NCBI RefSeq assembly: GCF_026212465.1
Contig: NC_080063.1
Location: forward strand, 2,172,501-2,236,500
Direction: 5' to 3'
Source of the DNA: Amaranthus tricolor
Lineage: Eukaryota; Streptophyta; Magnoliopsida; Caryophyllales; Amaranthaceae
Length of the DNA: 64,000 bases
The translations under genes and the position numbers were made by a program. This document shows, piece by piece, positions 12,817 through 26,438 of this stretch (position 1 is its first letter; each line of letters begins with the position of its first letter). Below the pieces are notes generated by a model. That model worked only from the letters and a program-made list of their open reading frames with translations, searched no databases and was not told the DNA's origin.

Positions 12817-13600
12817 GAATGAACGATGAAGAATGAATAAGGATCAATGATCAATGACGAATGAACGATGAAGAATGAACAAGGATCAATGATCAATGAA
12901 GAATTAACGATGAAGAATGAACAAGGATCAATGATCAATGAAGAATGAACGATGAAGAATGAACAAGGATCAATTATCAATGAAGAATGAACGATGAAGA
13001 ATGAACAAGGATCAACGATCAATGAAGAAGGAACGATGAAGAATGAACAAGGATCAATGATCAATGAAGAATGAACGATGAAGAATGAACAAGGATCAAT
13101 GATCAATGAAGAATGAACAAGAATTAATGGTCAGTAACGAATGAACGATGAAGAATGAACAAGGATCAATGATCAATGACGAATGAACGATGAAGAATGA
13201 ACAAGGATGAATGATCAATAAAGAAAGAACGATGAAGAATGAACAAGGATCAATGATCAATGAAGAATGAACGATGTAGAATGAACAAGGATCAATGATC
13301 AATGACGAATGAACGATGAAGAATGAACAAGGATTAATGGTCAATGACAAATGAACGATGAAGAATGAACAAGGATCAATGATCAATGAAGAATAAACGA
13401 TGAAGAATGAACAAGGATCAATGATCAATGAAGAATGAACGATGAAGAATGAACAAGGATCAATGATCGATGAATAATGAACGATGAAGAATGAACAAAG
13501 CTCAATGATCAATGACGAATGAACGATGAAGAATGAACAAGGATCAATGATCAATGAAGAATGAACGATTAAGAATGAACAAGGATCAATGATCAATGAA

Positions 13601-13740
13601 GAATAAACAAGAATTATTGGTCAATGACGAATGAACGATGAAGAATGAACAAGGATTAATGCTCAATGACGAATGAACGGTGAAGAATGAACAATGAAGA
13701 ATGAACGATTAAGAATGAACAAGGATCATTGATCAATGAA
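13601..13740 (+). repeat. 140-bp compound block 12 (GATTAAG subtype)
   Basis: Exactly 1,652 bp after block 10. The rare CAATCGTC that follows block 10 at 12,327 follows this one at 13,979. Confidence 0.9.
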
Positions 13741-15154
13741 GAATGAACGATGAAGAATGAACAAGGATCAATGATCAATGACGAATGAACGATGAAGAAT
13801 GAACAAGGATCAATGATCAATGAAGAATTAACGATGAAGAATGAACAAGGATCAATGATCAATGAAGAATAAACGATGAAGAATGAACAAGGATCAATGG
13901 TTAATGACGAATGAACGATGAAGAATGAACAAGGATCAATGATCAATGAAGAATGAACGATGAAGAATGAACAAGGATCAATCGTCAATGACGAATGAAC
14001 GATGAAGAATGAACAAGGATCAATGATCAATGAAGAATGAACGATGAAGAATGAACAAGGATCAATGCTCAATGACGAATGAACGATGAAGAATGAACAA
14101 GGATCAATGATCAATGAAGAATGAACGATAAAGAATGAACAAGGATCAATGATCAATGAAGAATGAACGATGAAGAATGAACAAGGATCAATGGTCAATG
14201 ACGAATGAACGATGAAGAATGAACAAGTATCAATGGTTAATGACGAATGAACGATGAAAAATGAACAAGGATCAATGATCAATGAAGAATGAACGATGAA
14301 GAATGAACAAGGATCATTGATCAATGAAGAATGAACGATGAAGAATGAATAAGGATCAATGATCAATGACGAATGAACGATGAAGAATGAACAAGGATCA
14401 ATGATCAATGAAGAATTAACGATGAAGAATGAACAAGGATCAATGATCAATGAAGAATGAACGATGAAGAATGAACAAGGATCAATTATCAATGAAGAAT
14501 GAACGATGAAGAATGAACAAGGATCAACGATCAATGAAGAAGGAACGATGAAGAATGAACAAGGATCAATGATCAATGAAGAATGAACGATGAAGAATGA
14601 ACAAGGATCAATGATCAATGAAGAATGAACAAGAATTAATGGTCAGTAACGAATGAACGATGAAGAATGAACAAGGATCAATGATCAATGACGAATGAAC
14701 GATGAAGAATGAACAAGGATGAATGATCAATAAAGAAAGAACGATGAAGAATGAACAAGGATCAATGATCAATGAAGAATGAACGATGAAGAATGAACAA
14801 GGATCAATGGTCAATGACGAATGAACGATGAAGAATGAACAAGGATCAATGATCAATGAAGAATGAACGATGAAGAATGAACAAGGATCAATGCTCAATG
14901 ACGAATGAACGATGAAGAATGAACAAGGATCAATGATCAATGAAGAATGAACGATAAAGAATGAACAAGGATCAATGATCAATGAAGAATGAACGATGAA
15001 GAATGAACAAGGATCAATGGTCAATGACGAATGAACGATGAAGAATGAACAAGTATCAATGGTTAATGACGAATGAACGATGAAAAATGAACAAGGATCA
15101 ATGATCAATGAAGAATGAACGATGAAGAATGAACAAGGATCAATGATCAATGAA

Positions 15155-15294
15155 GAATAAACAAGAATTATTGGTCAATGCCGAATGAACGATGAAGAAT
15201 GAACAAGGATTAATGCTCAATGACGAATGAACGGTGAAGAATGAACAATGAAGAATGAACGATGAAGAATGAACAAGAATCATTGATCAATGAA
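15155..15294 (+). repeat. 140-bp compound block 13
   Basis: Carries AAGAATCATTG in place of AAGGATCATTG, shared only with block 15, and a private TCAATGCCG near 15,175. Confidence 0.9.
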
Positions 15295-16078
15295 GAATGA
15301 ACGATGAAGAATGAATAAGGATCAATGATCAATGACGAATGAACGATGAAGAATGAACAAGGATCAATGATCAATGAAGAATTAACGATGAAGAATGAAC
15401 AAGGATCAATGATCAATGAAGAATGAACGATGAAGAATGAACAAGGATCAATTATCAATGAAGAATGAACGATGAAGAATGAACAAGGATCAACGATCAA
15501 TGAAGAAGGAACGATGAAGAATGAACAAGGATCAATGATCAATGAAGAATAAACGATGAAGAATGAACAAGGATCAATGATCAATGAAGAATGAACAAGA
15601 ATTAATGGTCAGTAACGAATGAACGATGAAGAATGAACAAGGATCAATGATCAATGACGAATGAACGATGAAGAATGAACAAGGATGAATGATCAATAAA
15701 GAAAGAACGATGAAGAATGAACAAGGATCAATGATCAATGAAGAATGAACGATGAAGAATGAACAAGGATCAATGATCAATGACAAATGAACGATGAAGA
15801 ATGAACAAGGATTAATGGTCAATGACAAATGAACGATGAAGAATGAACAAGGATCAATGATCAATGAAGAATAAACGATGAAGAATGAACAAGGATCAAT
15901 GATCAATGAAGAATGAACGATGAAGAATGAACAAGGATCAATGATCGATAAATAATGAACGATGAAGAATGAACAAAGCTCAATGATCAATGACGAATGA
16001 ACGATGAAGAATGAACAAGGATCAATGATCAATGAAGAATGAACGATTAAGAATGAACAAGGATCAATGATCAATGAA

Positions 16079-16218
16079 GAATAAACAAGAATTATTGGTG
16101 AATGACGAATGAACGATGAAGAATGAACAAGGATTAATGCTCAATGACGAATGAACGGTGAAGAATGAACAATGAAGAATGAACGATGAAGAATGAACAA
16201 GGATCATTGATCAATGAA
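16079..16218 (+). repeat. 140-bp compound block 14
   Basis: The short unit reads TTGGTGAATGAC, shared only with block 16, 1,652 bp downstream. Confidence 0.9.
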
Positions 16219-16834
16219 GAATGAACGATGAAGAATGAACAAGGATCAATGATCAATGACGAATGAACGATGAAGAATGAACAAGGATCAATGATCAATG
16301 AAGAATTAACGATGAAGAATGAACAAGGATCAATGATCAATGAAGAATAAACGATGAAGAATGAACAAGGATCAATGGTTAATGACGAATGAACGATGAA
16401 GAATGAACAAGGATCAATGATCAATGAAGAATAAACAAGAATTATTGGTTAATGACGAATGAACGATAAAGAATGAACAAGGATCAATGATCAATGAATA
16501 ATGAACGATGAAGAATGAACAAGGATCAATGATCAATGAAGAATGAACGATGAAGAATGAACAAGGATCAATGCTCAATGACGAATGAACGATGAAGAAT
16601 GAACAAGGATCAATGATCAATGAAGAATGAACGATAAAGAATGAACAAGGATCAATGATCAATGAAGAATGAACGATGAAGAATGAACAAGGATCAATGG
16701 TCAATGACGAATGAACGATGAAGAATGAACAAGTATCAATGGTTAATGACGAATGAACGATGAAAAATGAACAAGGATCAATGATCAATGAAGAATGAAC
16801 GATGAAGAATGAACAAGGATCAATGATCAATGAA

Positions 16835-16974
16835 GAATAAACAAGAATTATTGGTCAATGACGAATGAACGATGAAGAATGAACAAGGATTAATGCTCAA
16901 TGACGAATGAACGGTGAAGAATGAACAATGAAGAATGAACGATGAAGAATGAACAAGAATCATTGATCAATGAA
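16835..16974 (+). repeat. 140-bp compound block 15
   Basis: 1,680 bp (42 x 40) after block 13 and sharing its AAGAATCATTG variant. Confidence 0.9.
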
Positions 16975-17730
16975 GAATGAACGATGAAGAATGAATAAGG
17001 ATCAATGATCAATGACGAATGAACGATGAAGAATGAACAAGGATCAATGATCAATGAAGAATTAACGATGAAGAATGAACAAGGATCAATGATCAATGAA
17101 GAATGAACGATGAAGAATGAACAAGGATCAATTATCAATGAAGAATGAACGATGAAGAATGAACAAGGATCAACGATCAATGAAGAAGGAACGATGAAGA
17201 ATGAACAAGGATCAATGATCAATGAAGAATAAACGATGAAGAATGAACAAGGATCAATGATCAATGAAGAATGAACGATGAAGAATGAACAAGGATCAAT
17301 GATCAATGACGAATGAACGATGAAGAATGAACAAGGATGAATGATCAATAAAGAAAGAACGATGAAGAATGAACAAGGATCAATGATCAATGAAGAATGA
17401 ACGATGAAGAATGAACAAGGATCAATGATCAATGACAAATGAACGATGAAGAATGAACAAGGATTAATGGTCAATGACAAATGAACGATGAAGAATGAAC
17501 AAGGATCAATGATCAATGAAGAATAAACGATGAAGAATGAACAAGGATCAATGATCAATGAAGAATGAACGATGAAGAATGAACAAGGATCAATGATCGA
17601 TGAATAATGAACGATGAAGAATGAACAAAGCTCAATGATCAATGACGAATGAACGATGAAGAATGAACAAGGATCAATGATCAATGAAGAATGAACGATT
17701 AAGAATGAACAAGGATCAATGATCAATGAA

Positions 17731-17870
17731 GAATAAACAAGAATTATTGGTGAATGACGAATGAACGATGAAGAATGAACAAGGATTAATGCTCAATGAC
17801 GAATGAACGGTGAAGAATGAACAATGAAGAATGAACGATGAAGAATGAACAAGGATCATTGATCAATGAA
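17731..17870 (+). repeat. 140-bp compound block 16
   Basis: Shares TTGGTGAATGAC with block 14. Blocks 13-16 form two homologous pairs from a segment of about 1.65 kb. Confidence 0.9.
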
Positions 17871-18080
17871 GAATGAACGATGAAGAATGAACAAGGATCA
17901 ATGATCAATGACGAATGAACGATGAAGAATGAACAAGGATCAATGATCAATGAAGAATTAACGATGAAGAATGAACAAGGATCAATGATCAATGAAGAAT
18001 AAACGATGAAGAATGAACAAGGATCAATGGTTAATGACGAATGAATGATGAAGAATGAACAAGGATCAATGATCAATGAA

Positions 18081-18430
18081 GAATAAACAAGAATTATTGG
18101 TTAATGACGAATGAACGATAAAGAATGAACAAGGATCAATGATCAATGAATAATGAACGATGAAGAATGAACAAGGATCAATGATCAATGAAGAATGAAC
18201 GATGAAGAATGAACAAGGATCAATTATCAATGAAGAATGAACGATGAAGAATGAACAAGGATCAACGATCAATGAAGAAGGAACGATGAAGAATGAACAA
18301 AGATCAATGATCAATGACGAATGAACGATGAAGAATGAACAAAAATCAATGATCAATGAAGAATGAACGATGAAGAATGAACAAGGATCAATGATCAATG
18401 AATAATGAACAAGAATTAATGGTCAGTAAC
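18081..18430 (+). repeat. 350-bp cassette, copy 5
   Basis: Starts 9,324 bp (14 x 666) after copy 4. The closing unit (18403-18430) begins TAATGAAC instead of GAATGAAC, and CAAAAATC replaces CAAGGATC near 18,341; both look private to this copy. Confidence 0.9.
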
Positions 18431-19354
18431 GAATGAACGATGAAGAATGAACAAGGATCAATGATCAATGACGAATGAACGATGAAGAATGAACAAGGAT
18501 CAATGATGAATAATGAAAGCACGATGAAGAATGAACAAGTAGCAATGATCAATGAAGAATGAACGATGAAGAATGAAGAAGGATCAATGATCAATGACGA
18601 ATGAACGATGAAGAATGAACAAGGATTAATGGTCAATGACAAATGAACAATGAAGAATGAACAAGGATCAATGATCAATGAAGAATAAACGATGAAGAAT
18701 AAACAAGGATCAATGATCAATGAAGTATGAAAGATGAAGAATGAACAAGGATCAATGATCGATGAATAATGAACGATGAAGAATGAACAAAGCTCAATGA
18801 TCAATGACGAATGAACGATGAAGAATGAACAAGGATCAATGATCAATGAAGAATGAACGATGAAGAATGAACAAGGATCAATAATCAATGAAGAATAAAC
18901 GATGAAGAATGAATAAGTATCAATGGTCAATGACGAATGAACGATGAAGAATGAACAAGGATCAATGATCAATGAAGAATGAACGATGAAGAATGAACAA
19001 GGATCAATGGTCAATGACGAATGAACGATGAAGAATGAACAAGGATCAATGATCAATGAAGAATGAACGATGAAGAATGAACAAGGATCAATGCTCAATG
19101 ACGAATGAACGATGAAGAATGAACAAGGATCAATGATCAATGAAGAATGAACGATAAAGAATGAATAAGGATCAATGATCAATGAAGAATGAACGATGAA
19201 GAATGAACAAGGATCAATGGTCAATGACGAATGAACGATGAAGAATGAACAAGTATCAATGGTTAATGACGAATGAACGATGAAAAATGAACAAGGATCA
19301 ATGATCAATGAAGAATGAACGATGAAGAATGAACAAGGATCAATGATCAATGAA

Positions 19355-19494
19355 GAATAAACAAGAATTATTGGTCAATGACGAATGAACGATGAAGAAT
19401 GAACAAGGATTAATGCTCAATGACGAATGAACGGTGAAGAATGAACAATGAAGAATGAACGATGAAGAATGAACAAGGATCATTGATCAATGAA
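19355..19494 (+). repeat. 140-bp compound block 17
   Basis: Last block of the left domain; the domain border unit at 19621 follows about 130 bp later. Confidence 0.9.
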
Positions 19495-20404
19495 GAATGA
19501 ACGATGAAGAATGAATAAGGATCAATGATCAATGACGAATGAACGATGAAGAATGAACAAGGATCAATGATCAATGAAGAATTAACGATGAAGAATGAAC
19601 AAGGATCAATGATCAATGAAGAATGAACAAGAATTAATGGTCAGTAACGAATGAAAGATGAAGAATGAACAAGGATCAACGATCAATGACGAATGAACGA
19701 TGAAGAATGAACAAGGATCAATGATCAATAAAGAAAGAATGATGAAGAATAAAAAAGGATCAATGATAAATGACGAATGAACGATGAAGAATGAACAAGG
19801 ATAAATGATCAATGAAGAATGAACGATTAAGAATGAACAAGGATCAATGATCAATGACGAATGAACGATGAAGAATGAACAAGGATCAATGATCAATGAA
19901 GAATAAACGATGAAGAATGAACAAGGATCAATGATCAATGAAGAATAAACGATGAAGAATGAACAAGGATCAATGGTTAATGACGAATGAACGATGAAGA
20001 ATGAACAAGGATCAATGATCAATGAATAATGAACGATGAAGAATGAACAAGGATCAATGATCAATGAAGAATGAACGATGAAGAATGAACAAGGATCAAT
20101 GATCAATGAAGAATGAACGATTAAGAATGAACAAGGATCAATGATCAATGAAGAATGAACGATGAAGAATGAACAAGGATTAATGGTGAATGACGAATGA
20201 ACGATGAAGAATGAAAAAGGATCAATGATCAATGAAGAATGAACAATGAAGAATGAACAAGGATCAATGATCAATGAAGAATGAACGATGAAGAATGAAC
20301 AAGAATTAATGGTCAATGACGAATGAACGATGAAGAATGAACAAGGATCAATGATCAATGAAGAATTAACGATGAAGAATGAACAAGGATCAATGATCAA
20401 TGAA

Positions 20405-20446
20405 GAATGAACGATGAAGAATGAACAAGGATCAATGATCAATGAA
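20405..20446 (+). repeat. Reference 42-bp monomer (majority form)
   Basis: This unit carries the majority base at each position as far as I can judge by eye. Composition is 21 A, 10 G, 7 T and 4 C. It holds two GATC sites 7 bp apart (unit positions 26-29 and 33-36), the second inside TGATCA, and one CpG (in AACGATG). All three + strand frames contain a stop within the unit, and so do two of the three minus frames; the remaining minus frame is open and reads as a 14-residue repeat with core DPCSFFIVHSSL. Confidence 0.85.
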
Positions 20447-22616
20447 GAATGAACGATGAAGAATGAACAAGGATCAATGATCAATGAAGAATGAACGATG
20501 AAGAATGAACAAGGATCAATGATCAATGAAGAATGAACGATGAAGAATGAACAAGGATCAATGATCAAAGACGAATGAACGATGAAGAATGAACAAGGAT
20601 TAATGGTCAATGACAAATGAACGATGAAGAATGAACAAGGATCAATGATCAATGAAGAATGAACGATGAAGAATGAACAAGGATCAATGATCAATGAAGA
20701 ATAAACGATGAAGAATGAACAAGGATCAATGGTTAATGACGAATGAACGATGAAGAATGAACAAGGATCAATGATCAATGAATAATGAACGATGAAGAAT
20801 GAACAAGGATCAATGATCAATGAAGAATGAACGATGAAGAATGAACAAGGATCAATGATCAATGAAGAATGAACGATGAAGAATGAACAAGGATCAATGA
20901 TCAATGAAGAATGAACGATGAAGAATGAACAAGGATCAATGATCAATGAAGAATGAACGATGAAGAATGAACAAGGATCAATGATCAATGACGAATGAAC
21001 GATGAAGAATGAAGGAGGATTAATGGTCAATGACAAATGAACGATGAAGAATGAACAAGGATCAATGATCAATGAAGAATGAACGATGAAGAATGAACAA
21101 GGATCAATGATCAACGAAGAATGAACGATGAAGAATGAACAAGGATCAATGATCGATGAATAATGAACGATGAAGAATGAACAAAGCTCAATGATCAATG
21201 ACGAATGAACCATGAAGTATGAACAAGGATCAATGATCAATGAAGAATGAACGATGAAGAATGAACAAGGATCAATGATCAATGAAGAATAAACGATGAA
21301 GAATGAACAAGGATCAATGATCAATGAATAATAAACGATGAAGAATGAACAAGGATCAATGGTTAATGACGAATGAACGATGAAGAATGAACAAGGATCA
21401 ATGATCAATGAATAATGAACGATGAAGAATGAACAAGGATCAATGATCAATGAAGAATGAACGATGAAGAATGAACAAGGATCAATTATCAATGAAGAAT
21501 GAACGATGAAGAATGAACAAGGATCAACGATCAATGAAGAAGGAACGATGAAGAATGAACAAAGATCAATGATCATTGACGAATGAACGATGAAGAATGA
21601 ACAAGGATCAATGATCAATGAAGAAGGAACGATGAAGAATGAACAAGGATCAATGATCAATGAAGAATGAACAAGAATTAATGGTCAGTAACGAATGAAC
21701 GATGAAGAATGAACAAGGATCAATGATCAATGACGAATGAACGATGAAGAATGAACAAGGATCAATGATCAATAAAGAAAGAACGATGAAGAATGAACAA
21801 GTATCAATGATCAATGAAGAATGAACGATGAAGAATGAACAAGGATCAATGATCAATGACGAATGAACGATGAAGAATGAACAAGGATTAATGGTCAATG
21901 ACAAATGAACGATGAAGAATGAACAAGGATCAATGATCAATGAAGAATAAACGATGAAGAATGAACAAGGATCAATGATCAATGAAGAATGAACGATGAA
22001 GAATGAACAAGGATCAATGATCGATGAATAATGAACGATGAAGAATGAACAAAGCTCAATGATCAATGACGAATGAACGATGAAGAATGAACAAGGATCA
22101 ATGATCAATGAAGAATGAACGATGAAGAATCAACAAGGATCAATGATCAATGAAGAATAAACGATGAAGAATGAACAAGGATCAATGGCCAATGACGAAT
22201 GAACGATGAAGAATGAACAAGGATCAATGATCAATGAAGAATGAACGATGAAGAATGAACAAGGGTCAATGGTCAATGACGAATGAACGATGAAGAATGA
22301 ACAAGGATCAATGATCAATGAAGAATGAACGATGAAGAATGAACAAGGATCAATGCTTAATGACGAATGAACGATGAAGGATGAACAAGGATCAATGATC
22401 AATGAAGAATGAACGATAAAGAATGAACAAGGATCAATGATCAATGAAGAATGAACGATGAAGAATGAACAAGGGTCAATGGTCAATGACGAATGAACGA
22501 TGAAGAATGAACAAGTATCAATGGTTAATGACGAATGAACGATGAAAAATGAACAAGGATCAATGATCAATGAAGAATGAACGATGAAGAATGAACAAGG
22601 ATCAATGATCAATGAA

Positions 22617-22840
22617 GAATGAACAAGATTTAATGGTCAATGACTAATGAACGATGAAGAATGAACAAGGATCAACGATCAATGAAGAAGGAACGATGAA
22701 GAATGAACAAAGATCAATGATCAATGACGAATGAACGATGAAGAATGAACAAGGATCTATGATCAATGAAGAATGAACGATGAAGAATGAACAAGGATCA
22801 ATGATCAATGAAGAATGAACAAGAATTAATGGTCAGTAAC
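22617..22840 (+). repeat. 224-bp cassette, copy 1
   Basis: This second cassette class opens with a 28-bp unit carrying AAGATTTAATGGTCAATGAC, continues TAATGAACG, CAACGATC, GAAGGAACG, CAAAGATC and AAGGATCTATG, and closes with a GGTCAGTAAC 28-bp unit (here 22813-22840). Its right part resembles the 350-bp cassette, so one probably derives from the other by loss or replacement of the left half (inference). First occurrence in the window. Confidence 0.9.
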
Positions 22841-23680
22841 GAATGAACGATGAAGAATGAACAAGGATCAATGATCAATGACGAATGAACGATGAAGAAT
22901 GAACAAGGATCAATGATCAATAAAGAAAGAACGATGAAGAATAAACAAGGATCAATGATAAATGACGAATGAACGATGAAGAATGAACAAGGATAAATGA
23001 TCAATGAAGAATGAACGATTAAGAATGAACAAGGATCAATGATCAATGACGAATGAACGATGAAGAATGAACAAGGATCAATGATCAATGAACAATGAAC
23101 GATGAAGAATGAACAAGGATCAATGATCAATGAAGAATGAACGATGAAGAATGAACAAGAATTAATGGTCAATGATGAATGAACGATGAAGAATGAACAA
23201 GGATCAACGATCAATGAAGAATTAACGATGAAGAATGAACAAGGATCAATTATCAATGAAGAATGAACGATGAAGAATGAACAAGGATCAATGATCAATG
23301 AAGAATGAACGATGAAGAATGAACAAGGATCAATGATCAATGAAGAATGAACGATGAAGAATGAACAAGGATCAATGATCAATGAAGAATGAACGATGAA
23401 GAATGAACAAGGATCAATGATCGATGAATAATGAACGATGAAGAATGAACAAAGCTCAATGATCAATGACGAATGAACCATGAAGTATGAACAAGGATCA
23501 ATGATCAATGAAGAATGAACGATGAAGAATGAACAAGGATCAATGATCAATGAAGAATAAACGATGAAGAATGAACAAGGATCAATGATCAATGAAGAAT
23601 AAACGATGAAGAATGAACAAGGATCAATGGTTAATGACGAATGAAAGATGAAGAATGAACAAGGATCAATGATCAATGAA

Positions 23681-24030
23681 GAATAAACAAGAATTATTGG
23701 TTAATGACGAATGAACGATAAAGAATGAACAAGGATCAATGATCAATGAATAATGAACGATGAAGAATGAACAAGGATCAATGATCAATGAAGAATGAAC
23801 GATGAAGAATGAACAAGGATCAATTATCAATGAAGAATGAACGATGAAGAATGAACAAGGATCAACGATCAATGAAGAAGGAACGATGAAGAATGAACAA
23901 AGATCAATGATCAATGACGAATGAACGATGAAGAATGAACAGGGATCAATGATCAATGAAGAATGAACGATGAAGAATGAACAAGGATCAATGATCAATG
24001 AAGAATGAACAAGAATTAATGGTCCGTAAC
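23681..24030 (+). repeat. 350-bp cassette, copy 6 (first GGTCCGTAAC form)
   Basis: Starts 5,600 bp (14 x 400) after copy 5. The closing unit 24003-24030 reads GGTCCGTAAC, not GGTCAGTAAC; this A-to-C change marks most cassettes of this class from here rightwards. CAGGGATC near 23,940 is private. Confidence 0.9.
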
Positions 24031-26298
24031 GAATGAACGATGAAGAATGAACAAGGATCAATAATCAATGACGAATGAACGATGAAGAATGAACAAGGAT
24101 CAATGATCAATAAAGAAAGAACGATGAAGAATGAACAAGTATCAATGATCAATGAAGAATGAACGATGAAGAATGAACAAGGATCAATGATCAATGACGA
24201 ATGAACGATGAAGAATGAACAAGGATTAATGGTCAATGACAAATGAACGATGAAGAATTAACAAGGATCAATGATCAATGAAGAATAAACGATGAAGAAT
24301 GAACAAGGATCAATGATCAATGAAGAATGAACAAGGATCATTGATCAATGAAGAATGAACGATGAAGAATGAATAAGGATCAATGATCAATGACGAATGA
24401 ACGATGAAGAATGAACAAGGATCAATGATCAATGAAGAATTAACGATGAAGAATGAACAAGGATCAATGATCAATGAAGAATGAACGATGAAGAATGAAC
24501 AAGGATCAATTATCAATGAAGAATGAACGATGAAGAATGAACAAGGATCAATGATCAATAAAGAATGAACGATGAAGAATGAACAAGGATCAATGATCAC
24601 TGAAGAATGAACAAGAATTAATGGTCAGTAACGAATGAACGATGAAGAATGAACAAGGATCAACGATCAATGACGAATGAACGATGAAGAATGAACAAGG
24701 ATCAATGATCAATAAAGAAAGAATGATGAAGAATAAACAAGGATCAATGATAAATGACGAATGAACGATGAAGAATGAACAAGGATAAATGATCAATGAA
24801 GAATGAACGATTAAGAATGAACAAGGATCAATAATCAATGACGAATGAACGATGAAGAATGAACAAGGATCAATGATCAATGAAGAATAAACGATGAAGA
24901 ATGAACAAGGATCAATGATCAATGAAGAATAAACGATGAAGAATGAACAAGGATCAATGATCAATGACGAATGCACGATGAAGAATGAACAAGGATCAAT
25001 GATCAATGAATAATGAACGATGAAGAATGAACAAGGATCAATGATCAATGAAGAATGAACGATGAAGAATGAACAAGGATCAATGATCAATGAAGAATGA
25101 ACGATTAAGAATGAACAAAGATCAATGATCAATGAATAATGAACGATGAAGAATGAACAAGGATCAATTATCAATGAAGAATGAACGATGAAGAATGAAC
25201 AAGGATCAACGATCAATGAAGAAGGAACGATGAAGAATGAACAAAGATCAATGATCAATGACGAATGAACGATGAAGAATGAACAAGGATCAATGATCAA
25301 TGAAGAATGAACGATGAAGAATGAACAAGGATCAATGATCAATGAATAATGAACAAGAATTAATGGTCAGTAACGAATGAACGATGAAGAATGAACAAGG
25401 ATCAATGATCAATGACGAATGAACGATGAAGAATGAACAAGGATCAATGATGAATAAAGAAAGCACGATGAAGAATGAACAAGTAGCAATGATCAATGAA
25501 GAATGAACGATGAAGAATGAACAAGGATCAATGATCAATGACGAATGAACGATGAAGAATGAACAAGGATTAATGGTCAATGACAAATGAACAATGAAGA
25601 ATGAACAAGGATCAATGATCAATGAAGAATAAACGATGAAGAATGAACAAGGATCAATGATCAATGAAGTATGAAAGATGAAGAATGAACAAGGATCAAT
25701 GATCGATGAATAATGAACGATGAAGAATGAACAAAGCTCAATGATCAATGACGAATGAACGATGAAGAATGAACAAGGATCAATGATCAATGAAGAATGA
25801 ACGATGAAGAATGAACAAGGATCAATAATCAATGAAGAATAAACGATGAAGAATGAACAAGGATCAATGGTCAATGACGAATGAACGATGAAGAATGAAC
25901 AAGGATCAATGATCAATGAAGAATGAACGATGAAGAATGAACAAGGATCAATGGTCAATGACGAATGAACGATGAAGAATGAACAAGGATCAATGATCAA
26001 TGAAGAATGAACGATGAAGAATGAACAAGGATCAATGCTCAATGACGAATGAACGATGAAGAATGAACAAGGATCAATGATCAATGAAGAATGAACGATA
26101 AAGAATGAACAAGGATCAATGATCAATGAAGAATGAACGATGAAGAATGAACAAGGATCAATGGTCAATGACGAATGAACGATGAAGAATGAACAAGTAT
26201 CAATGGTTAATGACGAATGAACGATGAAAAATGAACAAGGATCAATGATCAATGAAGAATGAACGATGAAGAATGAACAAGGATCAATGATCAATGAA

Positions 26299-26438
26299 GA
26301 ATAAAAAAGAATTATTGGTCAATGACGAATGAACGATGAAGAATGAACAAGGATTAATGCTCAATGACGAATGAACGGTGAAGAATGAACAATGAAGAAT
26401 GAACGATGAAGAATGAACAAGGATCATTGATCAATGAA
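26299..26438 (+). repeat. 140-bp compound block 18 (isolated)
   Basis: An isolated left-type block in the transition domain, 6.9 kb from block 17. The short unit has a private GAATAAAAAAG. Confidence 0.88.

Larger units (their letters stand above)
10660..14310 (+). repeat. 1,652-bp tandem duplication
   Basis: Homology at an offset of 1,652 bp (14 x 118) spans about 2.2 copies. Compound blocks pair as 11025/12677 and 11949/13601, and CAATCGTC pairs as 12,327/13,979. A further 1,652-bp pairing (16079/17731) lies outside this interval. Edges are approximate. Confidence 0.85.
1..19620 (+). repeat. Left higher-order domain with 140-bp compound blocks
   Basis: This domain is recognised by 17 copies of a compound block containing ACGGTGAAG, and by 350-bp cassettes whose closing 28-bp unit ends GGTCAGTAAC. 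Cassette starts are spaced 3,003, 1,904, 3,857 and 9,324 bp. The 1,904-bp interval looks like the 3,003-bp interval with 1,099 bp (157 heptamers) removed, and the longer intervals like the same sub-blocks with internal duplications. The 224-bp AAGATTTAATGG cassette of the right-hand domains is absent. The right limit is put at the 28-bp unit starting at 19621, after which the variant set changes. Confidence 0.75.
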